The position numbers and the translations under genes are program-made. 64,000 nucleotides of DNA from Pomacea canaliculata. Lineage: Eukaryota > Mollusca > Gastropoda > Architaenioglossa > Ampullariidae. The notes beneath the pieces were generated by a model. It was not told where the DNA came from. It saw only the letters and a program-made list of their open reading frames with translations, and made no database searches. The first letter of the stretch is position 1. Every line of letters begins with the position of its first letter. The DNA is taken from assembly GCF_003073045.1 (NCBI RefSeq), contig NC_037600.1:17004352-17068351 (forward strand), in the 5' to 3' direction. Shown here in pieces: positions 50,411 through 60,323 of the stretch.

Positions 50411-52337
50411 TTAATCAGCATGGACCATAGTCCCAGAGAAAGTTGTCCACCTGTCGCCAAAGAGACTTGGCAGCCCGGCGTTATGGCGCACCCAGACCTT
50501 CTCACCTGAGCTCAGGTGAACAGTTACGTGACACATGGCTGTGTCCAGGGCATCCCCATTAAAGCTGTTGCCATATGTCACTGCTGCAATGTTTTACATT
50601 AAGACGAAAGTAAAGATTATTCTAATGTCTGATCTAGGACATACTTATTGTTTGTAAAATTCAATTCATTCACTGTAATAATACTAATCTGAATTAGTCA
50701 TAAAGGACTTTAATAAATAAGTTATATTTGTAATAAATTCCAAGTAAATACTAATTAAAACTTACCTAACAACGTCTGGTATTTCTCAACGGCAACCTGG
50801 GTGAAGTTGTTGTAGTCAGGTACCATGATGCTGAGCAGAAAAAAGTAGTTCCCCGAAAATGGGGCGGTGAAGATGCCAGTCTGGGTATCGTAGCCACCGC
50901 CGATGTTTGATATAGCCGCATCAAACACGAAGATCCCGTTGTCCACGGCCGTGACCATAGTTTTGGAGGAATACACAGTGAAAGCCACTGAAAAGAAGAT
51001 GTCCTCGAGGTGAAATCACGGACGTGTATCAATACAAGTTTGTGGTCAAATGAAACAAGTCTTTCTGAAGAATGTCTTGGAATGACAATGACAATGACAA
51101 TGACAATTCTTTATTAACGAGGGGTAAAATAAGCAACTGCATGAGCGCTTTTTTCCACTTAGCCCTCGCCCTTTTCAGGGAAGGAAATTAACTATATAAA
51201 TGAATTAATTAAGCATTAAATATAAAAAGATAATAAGCACAGAGAAGGGTGGATATACGTACAAGGTGATGGTTAAAGAAGAGATTAGCATATATTCACA
51301 AGGTCACCTGGAGTTCGTAGGAATTAGAGGGCTTATCTATATATCTTGAACGTATTGCGAACAGCCATGCAAAGGTAAGAGGAAAATACGTCGATTGATC
51401 TCTGCCTACCTCATCTCACATTAATCACCACCTACATCTAATGGGGCGATACGTAGATCACATGGATCACCTTGTAGACTAGGATCACTACGAGGTCACG
51501 TGGGTCTACGCGTCGAGCACACATCAACATTTTCTCTGTGTAATAAGATGTTTTTAAATTTAGCGCCACTAGCAACATATAGGGTACCCGCGTTGGGCGG
51601 CTGATACCCCGTCTTTCGACAGGGTACACTGCTCGCGGGCGGATTCAAGGGCAGTGAGCGAGAGGCGAGATCAAGCTCCTCAAACCCCTCTAATGAAGGG
51701 GAGATAACATTTGCGGAGATGACACGGAACTCTTGCTTACTTCCCCTTCCTTCCTGTCTGCCACTCTCTGTCCCTATCCAATGTATAACCAGTCTCAAAT
51801 TACGCTGCCGGACTTTGCTAGGAGTAGGAGAGGAAACGTTGCAACATATTCTAGTAAGATAGTTGTTTACACACACAGCCACTCACATCAGACACATTGT
51901 TACTCGCCTACTCATCGCCATTCGCCACACTCATCTAGCCCCTTGCCCTCCACGCTCTCGAGGAGGGACTTGGTTTAATCTTTGGTCTTTTTTTTGTGGG
52001 GGGGAAGGGTCTGTTGCAAAACGCATAGAGTTGCGATGATAACTATACCTTCCTCCCTCTCTTCATTCATTCACTCACCAGCCTTTTCAGCTCTTGCCCT
52101 CAGCTCTGTTATCAGCTCTACCCTCAGTTCATTGAATGCGTTCTGCAGTGCCGTCAGTTTTGCTGCTTGTTGCTGGATGATCAACGATTGTTGCTGCACC
52201 ACTTGTTGCAGGGGATTCACGTCGTCGGATCGCTTCTGCAGTCCATCAACAAGTCCGTCACCGACGAACGTTAAAAAAAAGCACAGCAAGACTTTCCACC
52301 GCATCGTCCCGAGTTCTCGCCGATAGTCGCTGTCCAT
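50411..52337 (-). CDS. Secreted C1q-domain protein A, 3 exons, 217 aa
   Basis: Exons in order 52337-52079, 50987-50766, 50583-50411, both introns phase 1. An N-terminal hydrophobic stretch (MRWKVLLCFFLTFVGDG, residues 12-28) is a signal peptide. Met12 may be the real start, which would give a cleaner signal. A Gln-rich amphipathic region (about 45-86) looks like a short coiled coil for oligomerisation. Residues 87-217 form a globular C1q domain: AFTVYSS, GIFVFDAAISNIGGGYD, GIFTAPFSGNYFF, CHVTVHLSSGEKVWVRH, and terminal FGDRWTTFSG. No collagen repeat is present, so it is of the short C1q-domain type expanded in molluscs, where such proteins act as secreted lectin-like recognition molecules. 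That role is family knowledge; the ligand is unknown. Close paralogue of the next gene. Confidence 0.92.
51070..51420 (-). repeat. Probable retroelement 3' end with TGTCAT tail
   Basis: On the minus strand a non-coding stretch ends GCTTATTTTACCCCTCGTTA, then ATAAAGAATTGTCATTGTCATTG. A hexamer repeat immediately after a terminal sequence resembles the tails of RTE or related LINEs. It sits in intron 1 of the first C1q gene, in the sense orientation. The left (5') limit is uncertain and no coding part was found. Confidence 0.4.
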
Positions 52338-52759
52338 TTTCCGTGAAGCTGCCTTAGATGGTGTGTTGATCTCACCTGTCGCATGGAGTGCCTACTAGGC
52401 TCAATGAACCACTTGATAATGATGACAACGTTATCGAAAATGTTATCGCGAGGCAGTTTCGCTCTTCAGTCTACATGTCTCTGATGTGGTAAGTTATTAT
52501 CTCATGATGAACTGTTGCAGGTATTCATGATGCAAGGATAAGTCGATGCCCAGGGGAAAAAGTGAGAGAATCAAGGTAAATGTGTTGTCTCTGTCATTAT
52601 GGCTTGCTGTCTAGATTCCGCGGTTATTGCTTTTCCCTCCCACCTCCCCAAACATTTCTGCCACTGATGTAAAACCACGGTTCCAGGGTTAAGACAGCAT
52701 CCATCCACAGTCTGGACAGTCAGTCGTAACTACGACAAGATTTATCGGCGACGACTTAC

Positions 52760-52827
52760 CTTCTCTTTGTGAATACGACCCCTTCACCGACAAAGGCATG
52801 CTGGAAGGTGTAGTTTCCGTGTCCGAT
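52760..52827 (-). other. Orphan candidate exon upstream of C1q gene A
   Basis: A 68-bp minus-strand segment bounded by TTAATCAG (acceptor) and AGAAG|GTAAGT (donor). One frame is open and reads IGHGNYTFQHAFVGEGVVF followed by basic residues, which looks protein-like. It could be an upstream exon of the C1q gene (no start codon in that frame), a stray exon of a lost copy, or a 5'UTR exon. No family recognised. Confidence 0.3.
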
Positions 52828-53892
52828 CTGATTAAAGGAGATTACAATCAAATCAACTTGTTTGCTCCATGGTCCTCTGTTTACTCATACTTTGTGCATG
52901 ATTGACTGACAGTGTTTGTTTGTAGTCTTTCGTGTACAGCGAATTGAGCTCGCATCCACACGGGGAAGCGAACTTAACAAATTCAAGCACCATCACCGCC
53001 GTCGTAGTAGTTGTCATCATCGTCGTCGTCATCATATCTGATAAAAGTAACAAACTATATCTCGTCTGCTCGTAATGGCGATGATATCATTGTTTTGACC
53101 TTACTTTTTCAACCCTCACACACACACACATAACCTATATTTTGACATTAATAAGCTTCAAGTTCTGTAAGCGTTGTTTCACATGCTGGCGGTGAACACC
53201 CATTGGTGAATGAGCTGTCCTTTATTTTATGTGTATTTTTTTTCCCCGGACATTCATCAACCAGAAAAAGAGAAAGAGAGAAAGAAGCGCGTAAGTCCGT
53301 GTTTATGTGTCCAGTTGCTGAGTTGTTTACGTCTGTTTACATGAGTGGAAAAGTGATCCAGAAAGCCCAACACAAGTAGAATAAGGTAGACTGTGAGAGA
53401 AAGTTACCGCTAAGCACATCCGTGGTATGAGAATACTTTGTTTTCAACTTCAACTTTGTAATAATATTTTCAATAATATTTTATATAATCAAATGAATGA
53501 AAACACACATATATATATATATAACTTTTTAATCTGCAGATATATATGAATGCGTTTATCTATTATAGGATATTTCAGTTTCACATTGCGGGCATTTATA
53601 GTACCTGGTGGCCTCATAATCGGTTCAAATTTCGTCAGGCAGTACAATGGGCTAATAGTTATTCTTGTTAATGATATTCCTCACTCTGGAGATAGCGAAA
53701 TTTTTGTCCGATAATTCCGTTATTTTCAAAGGGGAGTGAGCTAGAGAGGCTGCAAGGCATCTGGTCGACAAAAATATGTGAGCAAACAAATGGTAGAGAA
53801 ACGAAAGACGGAGGCGAGATTTCTTACACTAGAGGTCGTTGGAACAAAAACTATCAAAGTGACAGTTTCAAAGCCGTGTTCTGATTTAATGT
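52828..53892. other. Spacer between the two C1q genes
   Basis: No supported gene. It contains CA and AT microsatellites (53118-53130, 53508-53522) and the 3' flank of the second C1q gene. Confidence 0.45.
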
Positions 53893-56800
53893 TTAGTCAG
53901 CGTGGACCAGGATGCCAGAGAAAGATGACCATCTCTCGCCAAAGAGCTCTGGCAGCCCGGCGTTGTGGCGCACATACACCCTGTCGCCAGAGTTCAGGTG
54001 AGCAGTCACGTGACACATACCCTTGTCCCAGGGGTCATTGATGCTGTCGGCATGTGTCAGGGCTGCAATGATATGAATGAAAGCTCGGGTATTTTAAGAT
54101 TTCTATTATAAGTCACAGTTACTTCTTTTAATTTACTTCGTTAACCAAAATTATACTAATTTTAAATTACCGAAAGAGTAATTTTTGACAATTAAAAACA
54201 ACTGATTATTTCAAAAGCGTGAAAAAAAAGAGATGATCATACACATACCCAGCAGTGTTCCGGATTTGTCAATGGCGACCTGGATATATTTGTTGTTGTT
54301 GTCTACCATAATGTTGAGGACAAATAGGTAGGTCCCTGAGTATGGGGCGGTGAAGACTCCAGTGAGAGCGTCGTAGCCATTAGCAATGTTAGATACAACC
54401 ATGTCAAACACGAAGATTCCCTGGTTTATTGCTGTCATCGTGGGCTTGGAGGAGTACACAGTAAAAGACACTGAAAGCAAGAAGTCTTAAAAGGTAAAAA
54501 GTATAAAGAGCTCTTGGAAAAAAGAAGACCAGAAAATACAGAGAGCAAGTAGCAGGTAGAAGTAGAAAGTGGATTATCATAGTATTCGTGGTCTCAGCGT
54601 CACTTCAATCAAACACAACCGATAAATTCATCCCCATATACTTCTAGTTAATCACCCTAATTTAACTGGGGAAGAACCAGTGTGGGGCAACGACATCTCA
54701 AGGGCAACTCTTCACCGGGAAGATGTCGTCGATCGAGTTTGGCAAAATTATGTCGAAGACTATTTTGATATAGTCTTTGGCTAGGTGTCACAGAAAACAA
54801 CTGGTTTCGGGGCTAACTCAGGAACTTGCTACTTGTCTGTATTGTTTCAGAATGATTAAGAACTATCTATCTATTCCTCTTCGTGCATCAGGTTGCACAT
54901 AAGGCCTCAACCAGAGTTCGCCACCGATGTCGATCGGCTGAAACCCGCTCTAGGTGACCCCATGTCCAGCCCTTTCCCTTCATCTCCCTTTCTACTGTTC
55001 TTCTCCAAGTTTCCTTTGGGCGGACTCGTTTTCTTCGGCCGTCTGGAGTCCATCGTAGGGCGACTCTGGAGAGGTCTGCTGTCTGCTGGCGGAGCACATG
55101 TCCAATCCATCGCCAACGCCTTCGTTGAACCTGCGTGGTGATGGACTCGGTTTCAGTTCTTTGGTGGAGTTCTTCGTTGGTGATGGTGTTTGGCCAAAAG
55201 ATGTTAAGTATGCGCCTGAGGCATCTGTTTTGGAAGACGTCAAGCTTGTTACTGATGGTTTTGGTCATCTTCCAAGATTCTGATCCATAAAGGAGGGTGC
55301 TGATCACATTTGACTTGAAGATTCTCAGCTTGATCTTCTGGCTGATGTTTTTTGCCTTCCATGTGCTCCTGAGTGAGGCGAAGGCCTGGCTGGCTTTCGC
55401 CAGTCGGGCTCGAATCTCCACCTCCGCATCCCCGGTGTTTGACATTTTGGACCCAAGATAGGAGAAACTGTCGACTTCCTCAATCTCTTCTCCATTTAGT
55501 TTGATGCTGTCTTGGACTCTGGCGTTCACTCTCATACTTTTCGTTTTCTTTGCGCTGACCTTCAAGCCAAGGTTTCCAGCTGTTTCTGAGAAGGCCTTTG
55601 TTTTTTCCTGCATGTCTTGGTGGCGGTGTGACAGCAGGGCAATGTCATCAGCAAAGTCTAAGTCTTCCAGCGCTGTTGTCGCTGTCATAGTCATGGTCCA
55701 TCTGATCCCTCTCCTCTCACTGTCGGTGGAAGTCTTCATGATCCAGTCCATGGCCAGGATGAAGAGGAACGGCGACAGAATGCAGCCCTGCTTCACCCCA
55801 GTACTGACGTTGAAGGGGTCTGTGAGCTCCGTGTCACAGACAACCTGGGATTTGAAATCGCTGTACAGCATTGCAATGACCTGAACAAGTTTTGCAGGGA
55901 CTCCGTAATGCCTCAGGATCTTCCATAAGGACTCGCGGTGGATGCTGTCAAAAGCCTTCTCCAAGTCGATGAAATTGATGTAAAGCGGTGTGTTCCATTC
56001 GTTGCTTTGCTCCAGAATCTGTCGCAGAATGAAGATGTGTTCGGAGCAGGATCGTCCAGGACGAAATCCTGCTTGCTGTGGTCGGAGGTCTTTCTCAAGA
56101 GTTGCCATCAGTCTTGACAAAACAATCTTGCTGAAGACCTTGCTGGTGAGGGAAAGAAGTGTTATGCCCCTCCAATTATTGCAGTCTCCAAGATCTCCTT
56201 TCTTGGGTAACTTGAAGATGAGCCCTGTCTTCCACGCAACAGGGACCTGCCCTGATTCCCAAATTTGCCTGAATATTTCAGTCAGCTTGGGAGCTGTCAC
56301 ATTTATATCTCCTTTCAACATCTCTGCTGTTATTCCATCTGCCCCTGGTGCTTTGCCGCTCTTCATTGTCTTGACTGCTGCTGTCACTTCTTCCAGGCTT
56401 GGTGGGTCTGTGCAGATGTCAAGGTCTATAGCTGCTGGCTGGATGTCTGCAAGCTGAGGGGGATCTGGTCTGTTCAGAACCGACTCAAAATGTTCCCACC
56501 AGCGCTGTAGTTTTCCTGCCTCTCCCTCGACGACATTACTGTTCACGTCTTTCACTGGCACATCACTGTTCTTAAACCCGTTGTTTAGCTGTTTGTTTAT
56601 CTTGTACAGTGTCTTCAGGTCATTTTTACTTGCTGCATTTTCTGCTTCATCTGCCAGTTTCTCTATATGGTCTCTTTTGTCGGTTCTTGCCATCCTCTTT
56701 ACCTCTTTGTTTAGTTTTGTATATCTTTGTCTGAGTTGTTCCTTCAGGCGTTCAGATCTGGTGCTGTTGATTCTTTGTTTGGCTGACTTTCTCTCTTCTA

Positions 56801-58385
56801 TCTTCTTCCATGTCTCTTCTCTGATCCACTGTTCTTTCTTTTTCCGTTGGAAGCCCAGTATTTTCTCTCCTGATTCCTGTAAGACTCGATTGAAGTCGTC
56901 TAAGGTCATCTCTTGTTGGTCTCCTAGTGCCTGGAACCTGTTCTTTACTTCCATAGCAAAGGCCCTTTCGGTGGCTGGATTTTTTAGTTTGCCGGAGTCC
57001 ACTCTCTGCTGACGTGCCTGTTTTCCTCGTGATCGACGCAGCTTCAGAGAAACTGTGGCTATCACAAGAGTGTGGTCACTGGCAATGTCTGCTCCTCTGT
57101 AGGCTCTAACATCTTGAAGTGAGCTCCTCCATTTTCGGTTGATGATGACATGGTCTATCTGGTTCTTTGTGATCCCATCTGGTGATGTCCATGTTGCCTT
57201 GTGGATGTCTTTGTGTGGGAAGAGTGTGCCTCCAATCAGTAGGTTGTTTTCTTCACAAAAGTCTGCCAGTCTCTCTCCGTTGTCATTGATGGTTCCGATT
57301 CCATGTTTGCCCATGACATGCTCTCTGTAGGTGTTGTCACTTCCCACCTTGGCATTGAGATCGCCGATGATGAGCAACATGTCGTGGGCTGGAACGCTCT
57401 CTGAGGCTGCCTGGAGCTGATCGTAAAAAGCATCCTTGTCTTCTGCCTCGGAGTCATTTGTTGGTGCATAGCAAGCTAGCACTGTCAGCTTGGTGTACTT
57501 TGAATGGAATCTTGCTCTCAAAAGCCTGGGTCCATAAGGCTTCCATTCCAGCAGTGCCTTTTCAGTTTTCTTGTTGAGGAGTAGAGCTACTCCTTCAAAG
57601 TGCTGAGCGTCTGATCTTCCTGAGAACAAGATGGTATGTCCTGATGCTAGTCTCCTCTTTCCCGTGCCGGTCCATCTGACCTCACTGACTCCCAGGATGT
57701 CCAAGTTGTAGTTGTCAAACTCCTTGACTAATTGGAGCATCCTGCCAGTCTGGTACAAGGTCTGGACGTTCCAGCACCCAACCCTCAACTTTTGCCTCGG
57801 CTTCAGTAAATCCGCTGTCGGGGCGCCAGCTCCCTTTCGGGTTTGGCTGTCGTCCGTCATTAGTCCAGTCTCCTGGTGTGCTTCATTACCTTCGCCATCT
57901 GTGACGAGTTCTCTGGTTTTAGTTTCTGTAACATGATTTTTTTTTACATGGTGGGGTTGTTAGCCCTACCACAACCTATTTTACCTCTAGGTGAGGTATC
58001 CACCTTAGTCGCCTCTTACGACATGCCTGGCTGGATGGCAGAGACCCTATTCTTACAATGCTTGCTAGGCAAGCATACCCCGGGGTCCCACAGGGGTAAG
58101 AACTAACTAGATCACTCTCTACTCACTCACTCAGTCACTCACTCACACTCGCTCACCGGCCTTGGCAGCTCGTGCCTTCAGTTTGTTGACCTCACGTTGC
58201 AGCGCGATGACCTGTGTCTGCAGCCCACCGATGCCCACTGCTTGTTGATCCAGGGAGATTTCCTCGACTGCTGGCTGTTGCAGTCCATCAACAATGCCGC
58301 CACCACCACCGAGCATCATCAGAATGAAGCACAACAAGGCTGTCGAGGTACCCGACACAACTCGCCGCCTACTGCTGCAGGACAT
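53893..58385 (-). CDS. Secreted C1q-domain protein B, 3 exons, 206 aa, LINE in intron 1
   Basis: Exons in order 58385-58157, 54470-54249, 54062-53893; exon 2 is 222 bp and both introns are phase 1, exactly as in gene A. The N-terminus carries a hydrophobic signal (ALLCFILMMLGGGGG), then IVDGLQQP, matching LVDGLQKR of gene A, and a heptad-like segment (LQTQVIALQREVNKLKARA). The C1q domain spans residues 77-206: SFTVYSSKPTMTAINQGIFV, GVFTAPYSGTYLF, CHVTAHLNSGDRVYVRH, ending FGERWSSFSG. Role as for gene A: secreted, trimer-forming recognition protein by family knowledge. Intron 1 is 3686 bp, of which 3231 bp is a same-strand LINE. The first Met of the open frame (58421) is possible, but the Met at 58385 places the signal closer to the start. 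Confidence 0.92.
54866..58096 (-). mobile_element. Full-length RTE-type LINE, apparently intact
   Basis: 3231 bp with a 236-bp 5'UTR, one ORF and a very short 3' end that finishes in ATAGATAGATAG rather than poly(A), as RTE elements do. A perfect 9-bp target duplication (TAGTTCTTA on the minus strand) flanks it at 54857-54865 and 58097-58105, so both ends are exact and the copy is not 5'-truncated. It is inserted in intron 1 of the second C1q gene in the same orientation. Exact flanks and an uninterrupted ORF point to a recent insertion. Confidence 0.9.
54888..57860 (-). CDS. LINE endonuclease/reverse transcriptase, 990 aa
   Basis: Single-ORF non-LTR retrotransposon protein, uninterrupted. 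The N-terminal APE-type endonuclease shows catalytic N31 (CWNVQT), E60 (VSEVRW), Y131 (CYAPTN), D167 and N169 (GDLNAK), IDHVI (235-239) and D262-H263 (SDHT). The reverse transcriptase follows: SGKAPGADGIT (501-511), AGFRPGRSC, the first catalytic Asp in FIDLEKAFDS (about 632), GVKQGCILSPFLF and the FADD box (736-739). A C-terminal zone with RRWRWIGHVLR and RGRPK-like basic runs matches RTE/BovB-family proteins, which databases often name craniofacial-development-protein-2-like because ruminant CFDP2 captured such an endonuclease. All catalytic residues I can check are present. The frame is open upstream without another ATG, so 57860 is the best start. Confidence 0.95.
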   Translation of the reverse strand: MTDDSQTRKGAGAPTADLLKPRQKLRVGCWNVQTLYQTGRMLQLVKEFDNYNLDILGVSEVRWTGTGKRRLASGHTILFSGRSDAQHFEGVALLLNKKTEKALLEWKPYGPRLLRARFHSKYTKLTVLACYAPTNDSEAEDKDAFYDQLQAASESVPAHDMLLIIGDLNAKVGSDNTYREHVMGKHGIGTINDNGERLADFCEENNLLIGGTLFPHKDIHKATWTSPDGITKNQIDHVIINRKWRSSLQDVRAYRGADIASDHTLVIATVSLKLRRSRGKQARQQRVDSGKLKNPATERAFAMEVKNRFQALGDQQEMTLDDFNRVLQESGEKILGFQRKKKEQWIREETWKKIEERKSAKQRINSTRSERLKEQLRQRYTKLNKEVKRMARTDKRDHIEKLADEAENAASKNDLKTLYKINKQLNNGFKNSDVPVKDVNSNVVEGEAGKLQRWWEHFESVLNRPDPPQLADIQPAAIDLDICTDPPSLEEVTAAVKTMKSGKAPGADGITAEMLKGDINVTAPKLTEIFRQIWESGQVPVAWKTGLIFKLPKKGDLGDCNNWRGITLLSLTSKVFSKIVLSRLMATLEKDLRPQQAGFRPGRSCSEHIFILRQILEQSNEWNTPLYINFIDLEKAFDSIHRESLWKILRHYGVPAKLVQVIAMLYSDFKSQVVCDTELTDPFNVSTGVKQGCILSPFLFILAMDWIMKTSTDSERRGIRWTMTMTATTALEDLDFADDIALLSHRHQDMQEKTKAFSETAGNLGLKVSAKKTKSMRVNARVQDSIKLNGEEIEEVDSFSYLGSKMSNTGDAEVEIRARLAKASQAFASLRSTWKAKNISQKIKLRIFKSNVISTLLYGSESWKMTKTISNKLDVFQNRCLRRILNIFWPNTITNEELHQRTETESITTQVQRRRWRWIGHVLRQQTADLSRVALRWTPDGRRKRVRPKETWRRTVEREMKGKGWTWGHLERVSADRHRWRTLVEALCAT

Positions 58386-58559
58386 TTTGCTTGAAACAAA
58401 AACATTCACACGATACACCACATGATAATCGCGGCGATAATGATGAGAGGTAAACGACTGATACAGTTGAGGGGATGTCGCTCTCTGACAGTCGTTTCAC
58501 GCATGAAGTGCTTAGAAATGATGTTAATAACCTACAGTGAATTCTAGAAGATGAAAGGC

Positions 58560-59085
58560 TGCGGTACCCGTGTTGACTCAAGGTTTACTACACAACTGAA
58601 CAAATCCTCTCCCCACAGATGTTAGGATAGCTTGTGAATGTTTGCTGCCAGTGGGAAAAATGACTAGGGTTGTATTTTAACTACATACCTGAGCGAATGG
58701 TCTCCCCAAGGATAAGGGTTATATTGTGAATGTTAGAGTAGATTGTGAATGTTCCACAAAAGTCAGATGCGATTAGGTTGTGAAGGTCTGATCTGCGAAG
58801 CTGAGACATGGCAATCGTCACCAGTCAAAGATTTGCTTCATTTAAAAAAAAGTTATCATGGTTATAAGATATTTTTATGGTTAATATTTTGGAAGATTTT
58901 TAATCACTGTAACAGGACCTCTCGGTCGGCGGTAAAACTTGACAGCCAGTAAAATATCAAACGGCTAATAGCGCCCACACAGACAGGTGAATGGCAAAGT
59001 CTTTAATAGTCTTTGAAATGCACCGACATCAAAACTGAATACATACCTGAGAAAATCCTCGTCCTCGTTCAGTAGCTAAACGGAG
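58560..59085 (-). repeat. Degenerate repeats with splice-donor-like ends upstream of C1q gene B
   Basis: Three similar minus-strand modules end in TTCTCAG|GTATGTATT (59047 side), TTCGCTCAG|GTATGTAG (58688 side) and TTTGTTCAG|TTGTGTAG (near 58592). AGCTTGTGAATG-type words repeat between them. They could be alternative non-coding first exons or simple tandem duplication. The evidence is by eye only. Confidence 0.3.
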
Positions 59086-60126
59086 AATGGTATAATAACT
59101 GCAGTTAAACTATTTATATATTGTTCACACCTGATGTTTTCTTAGCTGCATCCTGTCACGGAGTTGGACAATGCACACGCGCAAGGTTGTGCTGCGCTCG
59201 AGCCGAAAGAATAAATAGTGCGCCCACCTTTCCTAAACAAAGTCAACCTAGCTGGCTGGGAGAGGGAGGGGCAAAGTCCTGTTACATTTTCATCTTACCT
59301 GACATCTTCCTCGTGTTACTTGTGATCAAGTGTGCTTTAGACGGATTTCGTGTAGAATGTGGAGCTTGTTCCGTTTCGGAATAATACAGTTCCTTGTTGA
59401 CGATGGGCGCAGTTCAGCAGTTCAGATGAGGTTCATGTCCGCTTGACCTTTGTTCATCAGTGAACTTTGCGTGTGCTGGGGTCATTCGTGGTGCCAGTGG
59501 TGCCGTCTGTTGGGTGTGCTGTGGCTTATTTTTCTCATGTATACTTCTACAGTAAACCCCAAAAGAAAACTTACATTTATGAAGTTTAAAACACTTGGAA
59601 CGTCAAATGTTTTATTACAAAATGTTATCAAATAAATAATATTATTTATTGAAAATAATATTCAAAAGGCTATAATCTTGAACTCCTCCCCCCAACATTC
59701 AGAAAGTTTAAAAAAATAAATGTCAATCAAACAGATGCAGAGATGTGCACGCAGGGATCAGAAACAATTTACTGTCCATAGCTCTCGACAATCGCTAACA
59801 GTACAAAACTCTCAAAACTTAACTAACTGTTTTGTGCACGTGTCTGCACGAAGTTGTATGAATGTGTGACTGAAAACTCGACAAAGATGGTTGGAAGAAA
59901 GTTAAAAGATTCCGAGTACAATAATCTTAGAAAGAAGCTACTGAATTAGCTTTTCTGCAAGAGAACACGTCAACGGTCCAAGAATACTTCATGTAGTCTG
60001 GCAGCACCTGTCTGACATGTCACAACACCTGAGCCGATGTTCTGACCACCCTCGCATACCCACCCTGTCACCACCAAGAACATTATGGAATTTCAGGTCT
60101 CCTTAAACTGCCATGGATGAAACTCT
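59086..60126. other. Upstream of C1q gene B, no gene recognised
   Basis: No supported coding exon. A minus-strand donor GATGTCAG|GTAAGATG near 59297 could end another untranslated first exon of C1q gene B. The rest is AT-rich and non-coding. Confidence 0.35.
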
Positions 60127-60323
60127 TCAGTCGGGAGACGAAATTTCGTGGGTTTTATAAAATCTCATGGAGGGAAATTTCGAGGTTTTTGTGGGTGGGG
60201 TGAGGATGTGGGTGCGTGGGTGGGTGGTTAAGATGGCCGCCTTCTGTCCAGAGTTCATGAACAGTGTCACCTGCCACAGGCCCGTGCCCCAGGTGTCTTT
60301 AATAGTGTTGCTATGTGTCACAG
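60127..60323 (-). pseudogene. C1q-domain gene C, C-terminal exon remnant
   Basis: After an acceptor at the same phase as exon 3 of genes A and B (GTTACAG, exon edge 60323), the exon encodes VTHSNTIKDTWGTGLW and VTLFMNSGQKA. This aligns with LTHADSINDPW...CHVTAHLNSGDRV of gene B. After GQKA the similarity stops, and the frame continues through an unrelated Pro/Thr-rich tail to a stop. The closing W..FSG strand of the C1q fold is therefore missing. No exon 2 equivalent was found upstream. I read it as a decayed third member of the array; a divergent functional gene is less likely. Confidence 0.55.

Noticed and set aside
54893-57936. Several plus-strand ORFs of 60-155 codons opposite the LINE
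   Set aside because: They are antisense shadows of the well-supported 990-aa LINE frame and show no motifs.
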